The position numbers and the translations under genes are program-made. From NCBI RefSeq assembly GCF_000765145.1, contig NZ_JMGA01000002.1, forward strand, positions 1-64,000: DNA of 64,000 nucleotides. Direction: 5' to 3'. Shown here piece by piece: positions 26,676-35,227 of the stretch; position 1 is the stretch's first letter; every line of letters begins with the position of its first letter. This DNA is from Desulfosporosinus sp. HMP52. GTDB lineage: Bacteria > Bacillota > Desulfitobacteriia > Desulfitobacteriales > Desulfitobacteriaceae. The notes under the pieces were generated by a model. It searched no databases, was not told the DNA's origin, and saw only the letters and a program-made list of their open reading frames with translations.

Positions 26676-27323
26676 ATGAGTGTAAAGAAATTTTTTTGGG
26701 AAGACCCATACCGCACCACGTTAGATGCCAAAGTTACTTCAGTTACAGACAATGTAATTACAGTAGATAGAACGATTGCGGTTGCTTTTTCAGGTGGACA
26801 AGCGTCAGATTGTGGAACCATCAATGGATATAACATTATTCGTGCAGAAAAGGTGGGTAAAGAGATCTTTTATACTCTAGACGGTGAGCATGATATTGAT
26901 CTTGGTGATGAAGTAATTATTGTGATCGATTGGGAAAAACGATATCGCATAATGAAGCTTCACTTTGCAGCAGAAATTATCCTAGAGCTTGTTTATCAGA
27001 ACTTTGGTTATCCAGAGAAAATCGGGGCAAATATTTCAGACACTAAAGCCAGAGTTGACTTTGTATGGAATGGAAATATCTCCGAAACATTTTCATTCTT
27101 ATATAGTGAAGCGAATCGATTAATCGAACTGAATCTACCAATTACCAGTGATTTCAGTAATGTAGAAGCTGAAAAAAGGTATTGGGAAGTTTTAGATTTT
27201 GGCAAGGTATCTTGTGGGGGCACACATTTGAAAACAACAGGGGAAATTGGTCCAATTAAGCTAAAGCGTGACAATATAGGAAAGAACAAAGAAAGAATTG
27301 AAATCACTATGGTCAATCCTTAA
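26676..27323 (+). CDS. AlaX-like alanyl-tRNA editing protein
   Basis: 215 aa, matching the editing (second additional) domain of alanyl-tRNA synthetase. Start ATG after TTGAGGTG. An N-terminal FWEDPY...L.A.V beta-barrel, then the editing core with the distal zinc motif CGGTHLKTTGEIG intact. The first zinc motif, normally HxxxH, reads HFAAE here, so one His ligand is replaced by Glu. AlaX enzymes deacylate Ser/Gly-tRNA(Ala). Activity may be altered, or Glu may serve as ligand. Neighbours are remnants and unrelated genes. Confidence 0.8.
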   Translation: MSVKKFFWEDPYRTTLDAKVTSVTDNVITVDRTIAVAFSGGQASDCGTINGYNIIRAEKVGKEIFYTLDGEHDIDLGDEVIIVIDWEKRYRIMKLHFAAEIILELVYQNFGYPEKIGANISDTKARVDFVWNGNISETFSFLYSEANRLIELNLPITSDFSNVEAEKRYWEVLDFGKVSCGGTHLKTTGEIGPIKLKRDNIGKNKERIEITMVNP

Positions 27324-27480
27324 AAGGGGTAGACTTTCTCCCTCCCTAAGAACATCAGAGACAAGCAGTTCCGAAACTTAGAATATATGAATGATATTGG
27401 TCGCATTCGGACGTGTTGGGAACACCCAATACGTTATATGTCATTACGCTATCGGAGTGGGATTTGAAGGAGGTTTGATT

Positions 27481-28290
27481 TTGGGAGTTAAGCTCATGTC
27501 CCGTAGATCATTTATCCTAGGTGGGATTGCAACATTATCTTATCTATACTTTGATCTCCATTCCATCGCGATAAAACGATATACCATTGCGATTTCTAGT
27601 TTGCCAGTTGAGTTTCAGGGATTCACTATTCTCCATTTGACTGATTTTCATAGCAAGGAATACGGAGATAGTCAAAGGAATTTAATTGAGTTGATTAACC
27701 GACAGCAATTTGATGCAGTTGCAATTACAGGTGATTTAGTTGATAAGAGTAACCCTAATATGGAGCCAGCAATATCTTTAGTGAAAGGGTTGCATTCTAA
27801 ACCTGTATTTTTTGTTCCTGGAAATCATGAGTGGTGGACAAATTACCAAATCAAGTCTCCATTGGAAGCCCAAGGGGTACATATACTGGACAACGGACAT
27901 TTCAAATATAAAATAGGCAATTCTTATATCTGGATAATGGGTGTCGACGATCCCTATCTAGGAAGAGATCAATTAGATATAGCTCTGGCAGGTGTCTCGG
28001 ATTCTGTACCTAAGGTTTTATTAGCACATGCTCCTAACATATTTTCTAAGGCTATCAAAGACAATATTGATTTAGTTTTAGTAGGACATACGCATGGTGG
28101 ACAAGTCAGACTTCCATTGGTTGGTGCAGTGATAGCACCGGGGCAAGGATTTTTCCCTGAGTTTGATTACGGCCAATTTACTTCCGGTTCTACGAAAATG
28201 ATTATTAATGGTGGTTTAGGAGAAAGCGTTTTACCGATTAGGTTTTACAATAGACCGGAAATTGTACTGGTGACATTAGTTTCTAGCTAA
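27481..28290 (+). CDS. metallophosphoesterase with Tat signal (YkuE-like)
   Basis: 269 aa. The calcineurin-like phosphoesterase motifs are complete: LTDFHSKEYG, ITGDLVDK, VPGNHEWW, LLAHAPN and VGHTHGGQVRLP. The N-terminus holds a twin-arginine motif SRRSFI before a hydrophobic stretch, as in B. subtilis YkuE, a Tat-exported cell-wall-associated phosphoesterase. TTG at 27481 is chosen because AAGGAGG lies 5-6 bp upstream; ATG at 27496 is the alternative, and both keep the Tat motif. The next gene is 17 bp downstream. Confidence 0.88.
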   Translation: MGVKLMSRRSFILGGIATLSYLYFDLHSIAIKRYTIAISSLPVEFQGFTILHLTDFHSKEYGDSQRNLIELINRQQFDAVAITGDLVDKSNPNMEPAISLVKGLHSKPVFFVPGNHEWWTNYQIKSPLEAQGVHILDNGHFKYKIGNSYIWIMGVDDPYLGRDQLDIALAGVSDSVPKVLLAHAPNIFSKAIKDNIDLVLVGHTHGGQVRLPLVGAVIAPGQGFFPEFDYGQFTSGSTKMIINGGLGESVLPIRFYNRPEIVLVTLVSS

Positions 28291-28307
28291 GAAAGTAGAG
28301 GATTCAT

Positions 28308-29318
28308 ATGCAGAGAATCATCAGTCTGATAGTGGCCAGCTTAATGCTGCTGACCCTTTGTGCCTGTTCCATCAACGGCACTACGGAAGTGCAACAGCCA
28401 ACACTGCCCCCTAATACGACGCAGCCTGCTCCTACTGGCAATACTGACAGTACAATGACGACCAGGGCTGCGGCCCTGGGTATTACTGCTAATAACTATC
28501 CGATAATTGACGGATCAACTTCCACACTCTCCATCGTGCAGGCTGTATACCGGGCTATGTATGAGGATGGGGCCAATACAGACGGATATCCCACAAAGGC
28601 ATCGAAAACCGTACCCTCATATCATCTTCTGATTGAAGGGAAGGTGGATGTGATCTTCGTACCCTATGCCTCTGCTGATGTACTGGAGGAGGCGGAGAAT
28701 GCAGGCGTGAAACTGGAATTCCACAAGGTTGCCGCCGAGGCTTTGATATTTATCACCTCCGCTGAGAATCCGGTGGAATCCATAACATTGGAGCAAATCA
28801 GAGAAATATATCTGAACTATGGGATTACCAACTGGAGTAAGCTGGGAGGGCCGGATAGAAAACTTATTCCTATTTGCCGTAATTCCGACAGCGGAAGCCA
28901 GTCTCAAATGGACAATCTGATCCTAAACAATCAGGAAATGCACCCCAAGATTCAGAATAATTATGTAGAGCTTACTATGGAGGGCATGCTGGAGCAGGTA
29001 GCATTTTACCATAAAGGCGGTTTGTCAGGGAGCCCGACCAACAGCTATGCATTGGGCTACACACTCTATACTTACCTGCAGCAGATGAATGAAGTAACTG
29101 GCATCGGCGAGCGTCTGAAAATCCTCTCATTTGATGGAGTGCCGCCCACAGCAGAGAATATTGCGCAGGGCTATTATCCCCTGTCCGACGGCTATTACGC
29201 GGTCCTTCGCTCCGACCTGTCGAAGGATCACAGCGCCCGAGCGGTTATCACCTGGCTTCAGGGAAAAGATGGCGCAGAGACCATAGAAAGACTCGGACTG
29301 ATTCCCTGTGCTGAATAA
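28308..29318 (+). CDS. PstS-like phosphate/anion-binding lipoprotein
   Basis: 336 aa. Signal peptide with lipobox LTLCAC, then a Pro/Thr-rich linker (~22-45), then a PBP-like (PstS) fold: YPIIDGSTST (the anion-binding Ser/Thr loop), IFITSAENPVESITLEQIREI and CRNSDSGSQSQM. No Pst permease or ATPase is adjacent, so it may be a phosphate sensor or scavenging protein near phoA rather than part of a full importer here. Base composition is a little richer in GC than its neighbours. Substrate is inferred from the fold only. Confidence 0.8.
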   Translation: MQRIISLIVASLMLLTLCACSINGTTEVQQPTLPPNTTQPAPTGNTDSTMTTRAAALGITANNYPIIDGSTSTLSIVQAVYRAMYEDGANTDGYPTKASKTVPSYHLLIEGKVDVIFVPYASADVLEEAENAGVKLEFHKVAAEALIFITSAENPVESITLEQIREIYLNYGITNWSKLGGPDRKLIPICRNSDSGSQSQMDNLILNNQEMHPKIQNNYVELTMEGMLEQVAFYHKGGLSGSPTNSYALGYTLYTYLQQMNEVTGIGERLKILSFDGVPPTAENIAQGYYPLSDGYYAVLRSDLSKDHSARAVITWLQGKDGAETIERLGLIPCAE

Positions 29319-29512
29319 GCATAATTTGTATTTCAGGTGCCCCATTCCCCATGCTGATGCAGATCCATGGCTTCCTTCAGTCACCGGGCGATCTCAGTGG
29401 CGTTGGCAGGCAGGATTTTAAATGTTTGTTATTTAATTGGGTTAATTGAGAAGTTAAGAATACTTAATATACGAAAGCTGATAGTTTTTTAGAAAGGGTT
29501 AGGGGATTTTTA

Positions 29513-29710
29513 GTGAAAGATATGCCGAAGGGTCTGAATATTTGGTGGTGGATTAATATATCTTTACTCTTAATAATATTATTGGTTTGGATATATAAAG
29601 AGATAAATAGTTATGGTCTAGGTATTTTAAGATTTCTATTCTTACTGGTGGGAATTAGTAGTGTAACTTGGGAATTTATATACAGAAGGAATAAAAGAAA
29701 ATCTGAATAG
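29513..29710 (+). CDS. small hypothetical membrane protein
   Basis: 65 aa, GTG start. Two hydrophobic segments (WWWINISLLLIILLVWIY and LRFLFLLVGISSVTW) end in a basic tail RRNKRKSE. The ribosome binding site is modest (AGGGGATTTT). No family recognised. It stands between the PstS-like gene and a broken GNAT gene. Confidence 0.45.
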   Translation: MKDMPKGLNIWWWINISLLLIILLVWIYKEINSYGLGILRFLFLLVGISSVTWEFIYRRNKRKSE

Positions 29711-29828
29711 ATTAATATGGTGCAAAAGCCGCACCATCCTTGGCGCTGAGGAAAGGAAATTGTGGGTATTCTTTCGCATCTGTTTGAGAAAGGGAAGCAA
29801 ATATTCTTTATAGATGGGGAGATGGCAA

Positions 29829-30020
29829 ATGAGAATTATTTCAATCAGGCAAGAACCTGCTTATAAAGAAGTCGCAGCCAAATATATCCATAATAAATGG
29901 GGAAATGAAACCAACTACCAATTGTATGAAGATAGTATTTTTGGTTGTATAAGTACCAAGGAGTCTATACCATATTGGTATCTATTGGAAGATGACGACA
30001 CCCAAGAGATGAAGTCCTAA
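29829..30020 (+). pseudogene. truncated GNAT acetyltransferase
   Basis: 63 codons starting MRIISIRQEPAYKEVAAKYI. The first ~57 residues match the N-terminus of a common GNAT (YIHNKWGN...YEDSI..C......P.WYLLEDD) but the acetyl-CoA-binding half is absent, and the frame ends in DTQEMKS. A deletion or frameshift product, the second GNAT remnant of this region. Confidence 0.55.
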
Positions 30021-30044
30021 ATGATTTGTGTTGGAGGGAAGTAA

Positions 30045-30551
30045 TTGAAGGGATTATTAAATAAAACACTGATAATATTCTTAACTACCATGATTTTCTT
30101 ATCATTGTCTGCATGCAGCAAAAAGAATAATGAACCGAATGTAGGTATAACAGCTGAAATAATAAGTGTCACTGATCAGCAATTTCAAGGTATCGGGACT
30201 TCAGGAATTAAGGATCCAGCTAAGGAGGATTTTAAAATCTTCACCTTTAAATTAGATGAAGAAAATTCAAAGAACATCAAGAACCGAAGAATTCTAGTTC
30301 CTGATTTTAAGAAAATCTTTGAAGATACCAAAGATGATTTGTATTGGTTTGGAAACTCTTATATTCGGGACAATGGAAATGAAAATACTGCCGAATATTT
30401 GTATGAGATTACACTTTATACGAGAGGGTTAGACGAAGACTTTTTAAGGAAAATATTAAACTCTAATGAAGTAATAATTTCTTGGTTAGCAGAAGATGGA
30501 CAGCAAAAAGAGAAAAGGATTAAGGTTGGAGATTTAGCAGTATTTAAATAA
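30045..30551 (+). CDS. hypothetical lipoprotein
   Basis: 168 aa, TTG start after TTGGAGGGAAG. Signal peptide with lipobox SLSAC (lipidated Cys at residue ~24), then a charged beta-rich region (TAEIISVTDQQFQGIG, FKIFTFKLDE, EYLYEITLYTRGLDE). No known domain recognised. Likely anchored to the outer face of the membrane. Confidence 0.65.
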   Translation: MKGLLNKTLIIFLTTMIFLSLSACSKKNNEPNVGITAEIISVTDQQFQGIGTSGIKDPAKEDFKIFTFKLDEENSKNIKNRRILVPDFKKIFEDTKDDLYWFGNSYIRDNGNENTAEYLYEITLYTRGLDEDFLRKILNSNEVIISWLAEDGQQKEKRIKVGDLAVFK

Positions 30552-30606
30552 ATCTATTCGGTTACTGTTCTAGCGTCCCTCTGAGTTTGGAGGAGGCAGT
30601 CACAAA

Positions 30607-31428
30607 TCAGACCTTCCAATAGATCCAAGCAGTTTTTGTTTGAACCCTCTCTCTCACAAACCCATCAGAAGAGATATATTCGAGATAATTCTTAATTGAC
30701 TTGTTTTGATCATCAGCGGGGTCATTTCTAAGTTCAAAAAGTGTGCCATAATACATACTAGCTTCTTCGATTGAGCGGACATGCTCTCGATCAGTATCCA
30801 CATAGGTAATGTGGGGATAATAGCCCATTAGCCAAAGAATATTAAAAATACAGTAGACTGTGTTAACATAAAACTTTGGATCTTTAAGTTGCAGGATTTC
30901 CCTGCGAATAACGTCCTGAACAGAGTCTGAACGACTTATAAAATTAGACAAAAAGCAGTATCCTTTGCTGGCAGCGATCATCTTCTCTAGGGTGACTTGA
31001 TCATGAATTCCTGGGCTGTTGATGGCTGTAACCAAGTCAAACCGTTTTTCCCAACCGTATTCCTCAAGATTTACCTCATCCCAATTTAAGTTTTCAAAGG
31101 AGATATTGGTCAGGTTGGCGGAGGCTGCATTTCTATGGGCATGATCCAGCATTTTAGAGGATATGTCCAGGCCGGTAACGTCACGGGATGTCTTGGCAAA
31201 TTCAACAGCAAATCCTCCCGGACCGCAACCGATGTCCAGAACACTGCAGTTTTTAGCAAGAAGATTATGATCGGACATAAATTCAAGAATTTTCCCAATT
31301 CGTTGGTCAGAAGTTTTTGGGGAAACTAATTTATTGAACTCATCGGCCCGATTGTCCCAAAAGGTCGTCGCTGAGGCCCTGGCAACCTTTCCTTCACTCC
31401 ACAGATCGGTGTAATATTGTATATCCAT
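30607..31428 (-). CDS. class I SAM-dependent methyltransferase
   Basis: 273 aa, ATG at 31428 (an upstream in-frame ATG lies inside fmdE). The SAM-binding motif I is VLDIGCGPGGFAVEFA, motif II GLDISSKML, and post motifs FDLVTAINSPGIHD. Starts 4 bp past the FmdE stop, so the two form an operon. Such FmdE-methyltransferase pairs occur in anaerobes; substrate unknown, possibly a metal, metalloid or pterin-related compound. Confidence 0.85.
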   Translation of the reverse strand: MDIQYYTDLWSEGKVARASATTFWDNRADEFNKLVSPKTSDQRIGKILEFMSDHNLLAKNCSVLDIGCGPGGFAVEFAKTSRDVTGLDISSKMLDHAHRNAASANLTNISFENLNWDEVNLEEYGWEKRFDLVTAINSPGIHDQVTLEKMIAASKGYCFLSNFISRSDSVQDVIRREILQLKDPKFYVNTVYCIFNILWLMGYYPHITYVDTDREHVRSIEEASMYYGTLFELRNDPADDQNKSIKNYLEYISSDGFVRERVQTKTAWIYWKV

Positions 31429-31432
31429 CTCT

Positions 31433-31963
31433 TTACCACCCTCTCGAATAGTCCTTGAAGCAGTCCAGGCACACTTTTTTGCCGTCATTGATGCGCAGCA
31501 TGTGCTCGGGAGCCCCTTCTCCGCAATTCTCACAAATTACGGTAGTAAAGATTCTGGCCTTTTCGGGCAACTCAAAGGACGGCTTGGAGAAGTTGAAGAG
31601 TTCTTCAGCAGGTGAGTTCAGAAGATATTCTTGACGTTGCTGGCGATCCATTTCTTCAGCAAAAGGCTTTACGATCATTCTCAGGCATTCGCCATTGGAG
31701 CGGTTAAAAAAGCTAAAGGCCATTTTGCCTGTGCCTTTGTACAAAAGATTCCCCTTACCAAAAGTACAGCCTGTGATTACCTGTACAGCATCAACTCCGC
31801 AAGCGTCGTTTTCAGTGACACAGACAATTTCTTCATCCGATGAAAACCGAATCCCCAGCTTCTTAATGGCGGCTTCGCAAGCTTTGTAGCCGATTGCCAG
31901 CCCTGGGCACTCATGCCCGTGAAATTCTACTGCTTTTTCCCACAATGTTTGGACTCTGCACAT
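31433..31963 (-). CDS. FmdE-family protein with C-terminal zinc finger
   Basis: 176 aa. The FmdE domain (~1-125) has the HGHECPGLAIGYKA motif, ENDACGVDAVQVITGCTFGKGNL and a conserved Cys/His set. The C-terminus carries a TraR/DksA-like zinc ribbon CENCG...CLDC. FmdE proteins were first seen beside molybdenum/tungsten formylmethanofuran dehydrogenases and are thought to bind metal or assist cofactor assembly. Preceded on this strand by a hairpin of the GGAGGTYTGAC family; followed by the methyltransferase. Confidence 0.87.
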   Translation of the reverse strand: MCRVQTLWEKAVEFHGHECPGLAIGYKACEAAIKKLGIRFSSDEEIVCVTENDACGVDAVQVITGCTFGKGNLLYKGTGKMAFSFFNRSNGECLRMIVKPFAEEMDRQQRQEYLLNSPAEELFNFSKPSFELPEKARIFTTVICENCGEGAPEHMLRINDGKKVCLDCFKDYSRGW

Positions 31964-31984
31964 AATTTAATCCCCCTTTTTCAT

Positions 31985-32037
31985 AATAAAAAAGACCAAG
32001 GGAAAACTGACCTATCAAAGTCAGACCTCCATGGTCT
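31985..32037 (-). repeat. GGAGGTYTGAC hairpin family, member 5, upstream of fmdE
   Basis: On the minus strand: AAGACCATGGAGGT, then CTGAC-TTTGATAG-GTCAG, then TTTTCCCTTGGTCTT and a T-run. The outer AAGACCA/TGGTCTT and inner CTGAC/GTCAG stems form a terminator-like hairpin ending about 22 bp before the fmdE start codon. Confidence 0.65.
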
Positions 32038-32340
32038 TCACCAACATCTTCATGAATTGGTGTGCTTATGATTAAGATTAGTATTCTACAAGATTCCATG
32101 AATTCCTGCTGTATAAATTGTCTAGGTGGAGAGAAAAGTGGCCTGCAACCAAGGCGTATTGTAACCCTGCTTAAGGGAAGAATATATTTTGGAAGATTTC
32201 TTTTAGAGGCAGGAATTTTGAAACTTACGTAGAAATGTAGGAATATTGAAAAAATTAAGATAGTCATCTAAAGTCACGGATTAGAAACTTAAAATTGTCT
32301 ATTAGTCTAATTACTCTCGAAAAACTAAAAACTAAATATG

Positions 32341-32496
32341 TAACGAGTGTACTTTTATAAAGAAAGTATTGACAGGGAAGTCAGTTAAGCTGACGCGGTC
32401 CCGCCACTGTAGTAGTGAGCAGCCTTATACAATGTCACTGGGCAACCGGGAAGACATAGGGCTGCAATGAACTTAAGCCAGGAGACCTGCTCGTTA
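32341..32496 (+). ncRNA. cobalamin riboswitch
   Basis: P1 TAACGAG...CTCGTTA closes the element. Inside are ACAGGGAAGTCAG, GACGCGGTCCCGCCACTGTA with GCCACTG, a CACTGGGCAACCGGGAAG segment and AAGCCAGGAGACCTGC (B12 box). A terminator at 32577-32615 follows, then an unknown 139-aa gene at 32694. No B12 synthesis or uptake gene is directly downstream. Confidence 0.9.
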
Positions 32497-32576
32497 CAGA
32501 TTACACAGGAACCTACGGAAGATAGGGGAGGTGCCGTTTATGCCGGAAAATCAGGTCCGGCTAGTGGAGTAACCAT

Positions 32577-32615
32577 ATCCCTTTACAGGTAGCTGTAGAG
32601 GGATTTTGCTTTTTT
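32577..32615 (+). terminator. terminator of the cobalamin riboswitch platform
   Basis: ATCCCTTTACAG / CTGTAGAGGGAT 12-bp stem (one mismatch), then TTTGCTTTTTTA. Confidence 0.8.
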
Positions 32616-32693
32616 ATGGTTTCCAAGTTACTCTAAGCGCGAATTTCTAGACCTCTAGTAGGGGACATTCATATCGATGGGAGGAGGATTATC

Positions 32694-33113
32694 ATGATTA
32701 CGGCCACAGTGCATAGCTTAGAAGGAGCTGTCTCTAGACTGGGATTAGACCCCCTCATGGTGAATCGCTTTATGGAGGAGTGGCTACAAACTGCGCGAGA
32801 GGTCTCCTTTGAGGAAGCTAATGAGGTAGCTTGTATATTAAATAGAATGAAAAGATCCATTAAATATTATCTGGCTCCAGACCCTACCAGAGAAGGTTAC
32901 CAAGTCGTGCTTATCGTGAGGAAGAATCGAGTGGTTACGATACTTACTCAGTTAACCAATTCTTTTTACGGTGTGCCGGAAGCCCAGACGGTGAATGGTA
33001 CACGCATGATTAAGACCTTGGGGGGAGAAATGTACGAAGACAAAGGGAATTGGGTCAGACAACTCAGACAAAAGCACGAAAAGGTTCATTTTCGGAAAAA
33101 GCTGAGACCTTAG
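32694..33113 (+). CDS. hypothetical protein downstream of cobalamin riboswitch
   Basis: 139 aa, ATG after GGGAGGAGG. A helical N-terminal half (AVSRLGLDPLMVNRFMEEWL; ANEVACILNRMKRS) and a beta/basic C-terminal half (YQVVLIVRKNRVVTILTQL, KVHFRKKLRP). No family recognised, no signal peptide or membrane helix. If the riboswitch at 32341 controls it, the product would respond to B12 supply; the neighbouring remnant ABC ATPase suggests instead that the original target genes were lost. Confidence 0.7.
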   Translation: MITATVHSLEGAVSRLGLDPLMVNRFMEEWLQTAREVSFEEANEVACILNRMKRSIKYYLAPDPTREGYQVVLIVRKNRVVTILTQLTNSFYGVPEAQTVNGTRMIKTLGGEMYEDKGNWVRQLRQKHEKVHFRKKLRP

Positions 33114-33158
33114 GAGCCAAGCAATTACTTCCTGATCAAATCATCAGTAACTGCAACT

Positions 33159-33974
33159 CTATTTAGGCAAGCTTTCCCGCTCTAATAAACTGTGGAGAGT
33201 TTTTAATCTTTGTAGAGCTTTTTTAAGAAATAACTGAGGTGGGCCTTCCTGCTCCTCCGCCGTCGGATAGGCCTCCAAAGTTAAACATCCCCGATAATCG
33301 GTTGGAAAGTGTCCGGCTACTTGGGCCCAATCAATGATACCCTCTTCAGGCAGCCAATGCCGATCCTCCAGACCGTCATTATCCGACAGATGAGTTGTGA
33401 CAAGTCGCCGGCCAAAATTCTTAAGGAGATGGAAGTCCAGTTTATCCGTTAGAAAGTAATGAGAGCTATCGAAACAAAAGCCCAAAGAGCCGGATGGAAT
33501 TTTAGAAAGCAAATAAGGGACATTATCATTGCGACGGGTGTTTTCGATAGAGATGGTTACCCCCAGGTTCTCAGCAACCCTTACGAGTTCAAACATGCTT
33601 TCGGCACCAAAATCATTGGGCTCCGGTGTGGTGTGGCCCTCCGTCAAGTGCATTACCATCATGGGAATTTCATAGTCTGCGCAATCCTGTAGCCAGCGGA
33701 TATGCCTTTGGATAAATCCCGAGCGCAGGGATTTGTCCTCTGACCACATTTCGCTGGAGTCATTATAAGGTACATGTAGGTTTTCTAAGATAAGCCCCCT
33801 TTCTTTGACCAACTCTGGCATGCTCTCCTTCTTCATCGGCCAGGGAATGTCCTCATCTTCCCACCAGATAGAGGTAGCCTCAAATCCGGCTTCCTTAATC
33901 AAGCTAAGTCGTTCTGGAAATGGAAGTACATAACCGAACCAGGAAAAAATACCGAGAGGATAGGGAATTGTCAT
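33159..33974 (-). CDS. sugar phosphate isomerase/epimerase-like TIM barrel protein
   Basis: 271 aa of the xylose-isomerase-like (AP endonuclease 2) superfamily: SLIKEAGFEATSIWWEDE, LILENLHVPYN, MMVMHLTEGH, VTISIENTRRND, GFCFDSSHYF, LVTTHLSDNDG (metal His/Asp) and GCLTLEAYP (metal Glu). The metal ligands Glu, Asp, His and Glu are in place. Start ATG at 33974. No partner gene nearby; substrate unknown. Confidence 0.85.
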   Translation of the reverse strand: MTIPYPLGIFSWFGYVLPFPERLSLIKEAGFEATSIWWEDEDIPWPMKKESMPELVKERGLILENLHVPYNDSSEMWSEDKSLRSGFIQRHIRWLQDCADYEIPMMVMHLTEGHTTPEPNDFGAESMFELVRVAENLGVTISIENTRRNDNVPYLLSKIPSGSLGFCFDSSHYFLTDKLDFHLLKNFGRRLVTTHLSDNDGLEDRHWLPEEGIIDWAQVAGHFPTDYRGCLTLEAYPTAEEQEGPPQLFLKKALQRLKTLHSLLERESLPK

Positions 33975-34164
33975 CTACGTGCCCCCCTTAAAGAGTAACT
34001 CTCTACTACTAAAGTCACCAGACTCTGCATGGAAAATAATTGACACTTGAGCTTCATAGGTTATAGATTTCAATATTCTCTAAACAGGTTAAGGAATCCT
34101 TGTAAACTTTGTTGAGAAGACAGGAATTTCTTAATTTCTATAGAACTAATAATATTGTGAATAT

Positions 34165-34218
34165 ATGACTATGGAGGTCTGACTTCAAAGGAAGTCACCT
34201 TTATGGTCATATTTTTTT
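34165..34218 (+). repeat. GGAGGTYTGAC hairpin family, member 3
   Basis: ATGACTATGGAGG pairs with CCTTTATGGTCAT (G-U pairs included), and TGACTTC pairs with GAAGTCA inside; ATTTTTTT follows. This is the best-paired family member. It ends 35 bp before the start of the second coiled-coil gene, so it could attenuate that gene. Confidence 0.7.
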
Positions 34219-34252
34219 CAGTAAAAGTATTTTATTACAAGGAGGATGATTA

Positions 34253-34447
34253 ATGAGTCACAAAGATAAGCTGCAGGAGATAGAAAAGCGGAAAAAAGAA
34301 CTACAGAATGCTCGAGAAGAAATCTTAGGGAAACTTATATCGGAAAGGGAACAGCGCTCTCAGTGGCTTATTAAGCTCATTGATATTGATGACGAGCTCG
34401 AAGAATTATCCAGACAAAGCAAAGCACTTCCCCGAGTTGATTCTTAG
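34253..34447 (+). CDS. small charged coiled-coil protein, paralogue 2
   Basis: 64 aa, ATG after AAGGAGGATGATTA. Sequence MSHKDKLQEIEKRKKELQ, then REEILGKLISEREQRSQWL, then IDIDDELEELS with a short unrelated tail. Clear paralogue of the 59-aa product at 22224. Predicted as one or two long helices; no known domain. Preceded by hairpin member 3. Confidence 0.7.
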   Translation: MSHKDKLQEIEKRKKELQNAREEILGKLISEREQRSQWLIKLIDIDDELEELSRQSKALPRVDS

Positions 34448-34518
34448 ACAGAATCATAAGAATATGATTATTTGTCAAGAAATAAAAAAGGAATTTTTGG
34501 CTTGCTATAGCGCTAAAG

Positions 34519-35033
34519 ATGGCTTACGTCTCCCAGCACTACGAGAGCAATCGGCAAACTGTCTTTGATGCGGTTTTATTAGGCCGCAAGCCCTACATTA
34601 AATGGGAAGCCGCAGCCTCAGATTTGGCTTTGGTACAAGGGGTATTGGCCAAAACCGGTCTGGAAGAGTATGCTCTCCGCTACTTAGATGAACTGAGTGG
34701 AGGGGAACTGCAGAAAGTCATCATTGCCAGGGCTTTGGCCCAAGAACCTGAGGTTCTGTTGTTAGATGAGCCTACCAGCAACTTGGATTTAAGAAATCAA
34801 ATCGAAGTGCTGAGAACCATTCAAACTGCCACTCAGGAGAAGAATATTGCGGTAGTTGCTGTAATGCACGATTTAAATCTGGCTTTACGCTTCTCAGATA
34901 AGTTTCTGTTATTGCAGAACACCAAGGTCTTTGCCGCCGGGGGCCAGGAAGTGATGACGGCAGCAAATATCTTTATGGAGTTCCGGTCAGTGTAGAGCGG
35001 GTGCGGAATCAGATGGTCGTGATTCCAACTTAA
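34519..35033 (+). pseudogene. ABC transporter ATPase remnant (FepC/BtuD type)
   Basis: From 34519 the frame encodes [21 protein letters not shown] (Q-loop region), then the signature LSGGELQK, Walker B VLLLDEP and the H-loop [10 protein letters not shown] of a siderophore/cobalamin-type ATPase. The N-terminal third with Walker A is missing. After AANI the frame ends early, while a +1 frame continues [20 protein letters not shown] to the TAA at 35031, the usual C-terminus. Truncation plus frameshift mark it as dead. A lost B12 uptake system would fit the nearby cobalamin riboswitch. Confidence 0.75.
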
Positions 35034-35162
35034 GGTGCAAAAATTTACGATACTGTTCAAGCATCTAACTGATTTAGACCAAACGCTAAGGACGCAGGGG
35101 AAAAGGAGGTCTTTATCAGATCGTCATGAAGTTATAGAGAAAAATTTCGAGCTGCAAAAATA

Positions 35163-35206
35163 AAAAAGGTTGACTCCTCAAAAATAAGAAGTCAACTTTT
35201 ATATTA
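35163..35206. terminator. bidirectional terminator-like hairpin
   Basis: AAAAGGTTGACTCCTC and AAGAAGTCAACTTTT pair over ~14 bp with two G-U positions; T-rich on the plus side and preceded by an A-run. Confidence 0.6.
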
Positions 35207-35227
35207 AGAAGGAGGGTTTCAGTTCTG

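Noticed and set aside
29327-29430. Minus-strand frame reading NPANATEIAR-stop-LKEAMDLHQHGEWGT
   Set aside because: Looks protein-like and could be a decayed tail with an in-frame TGA, but it is too short to name and there is no sign of a selenocysteine element.
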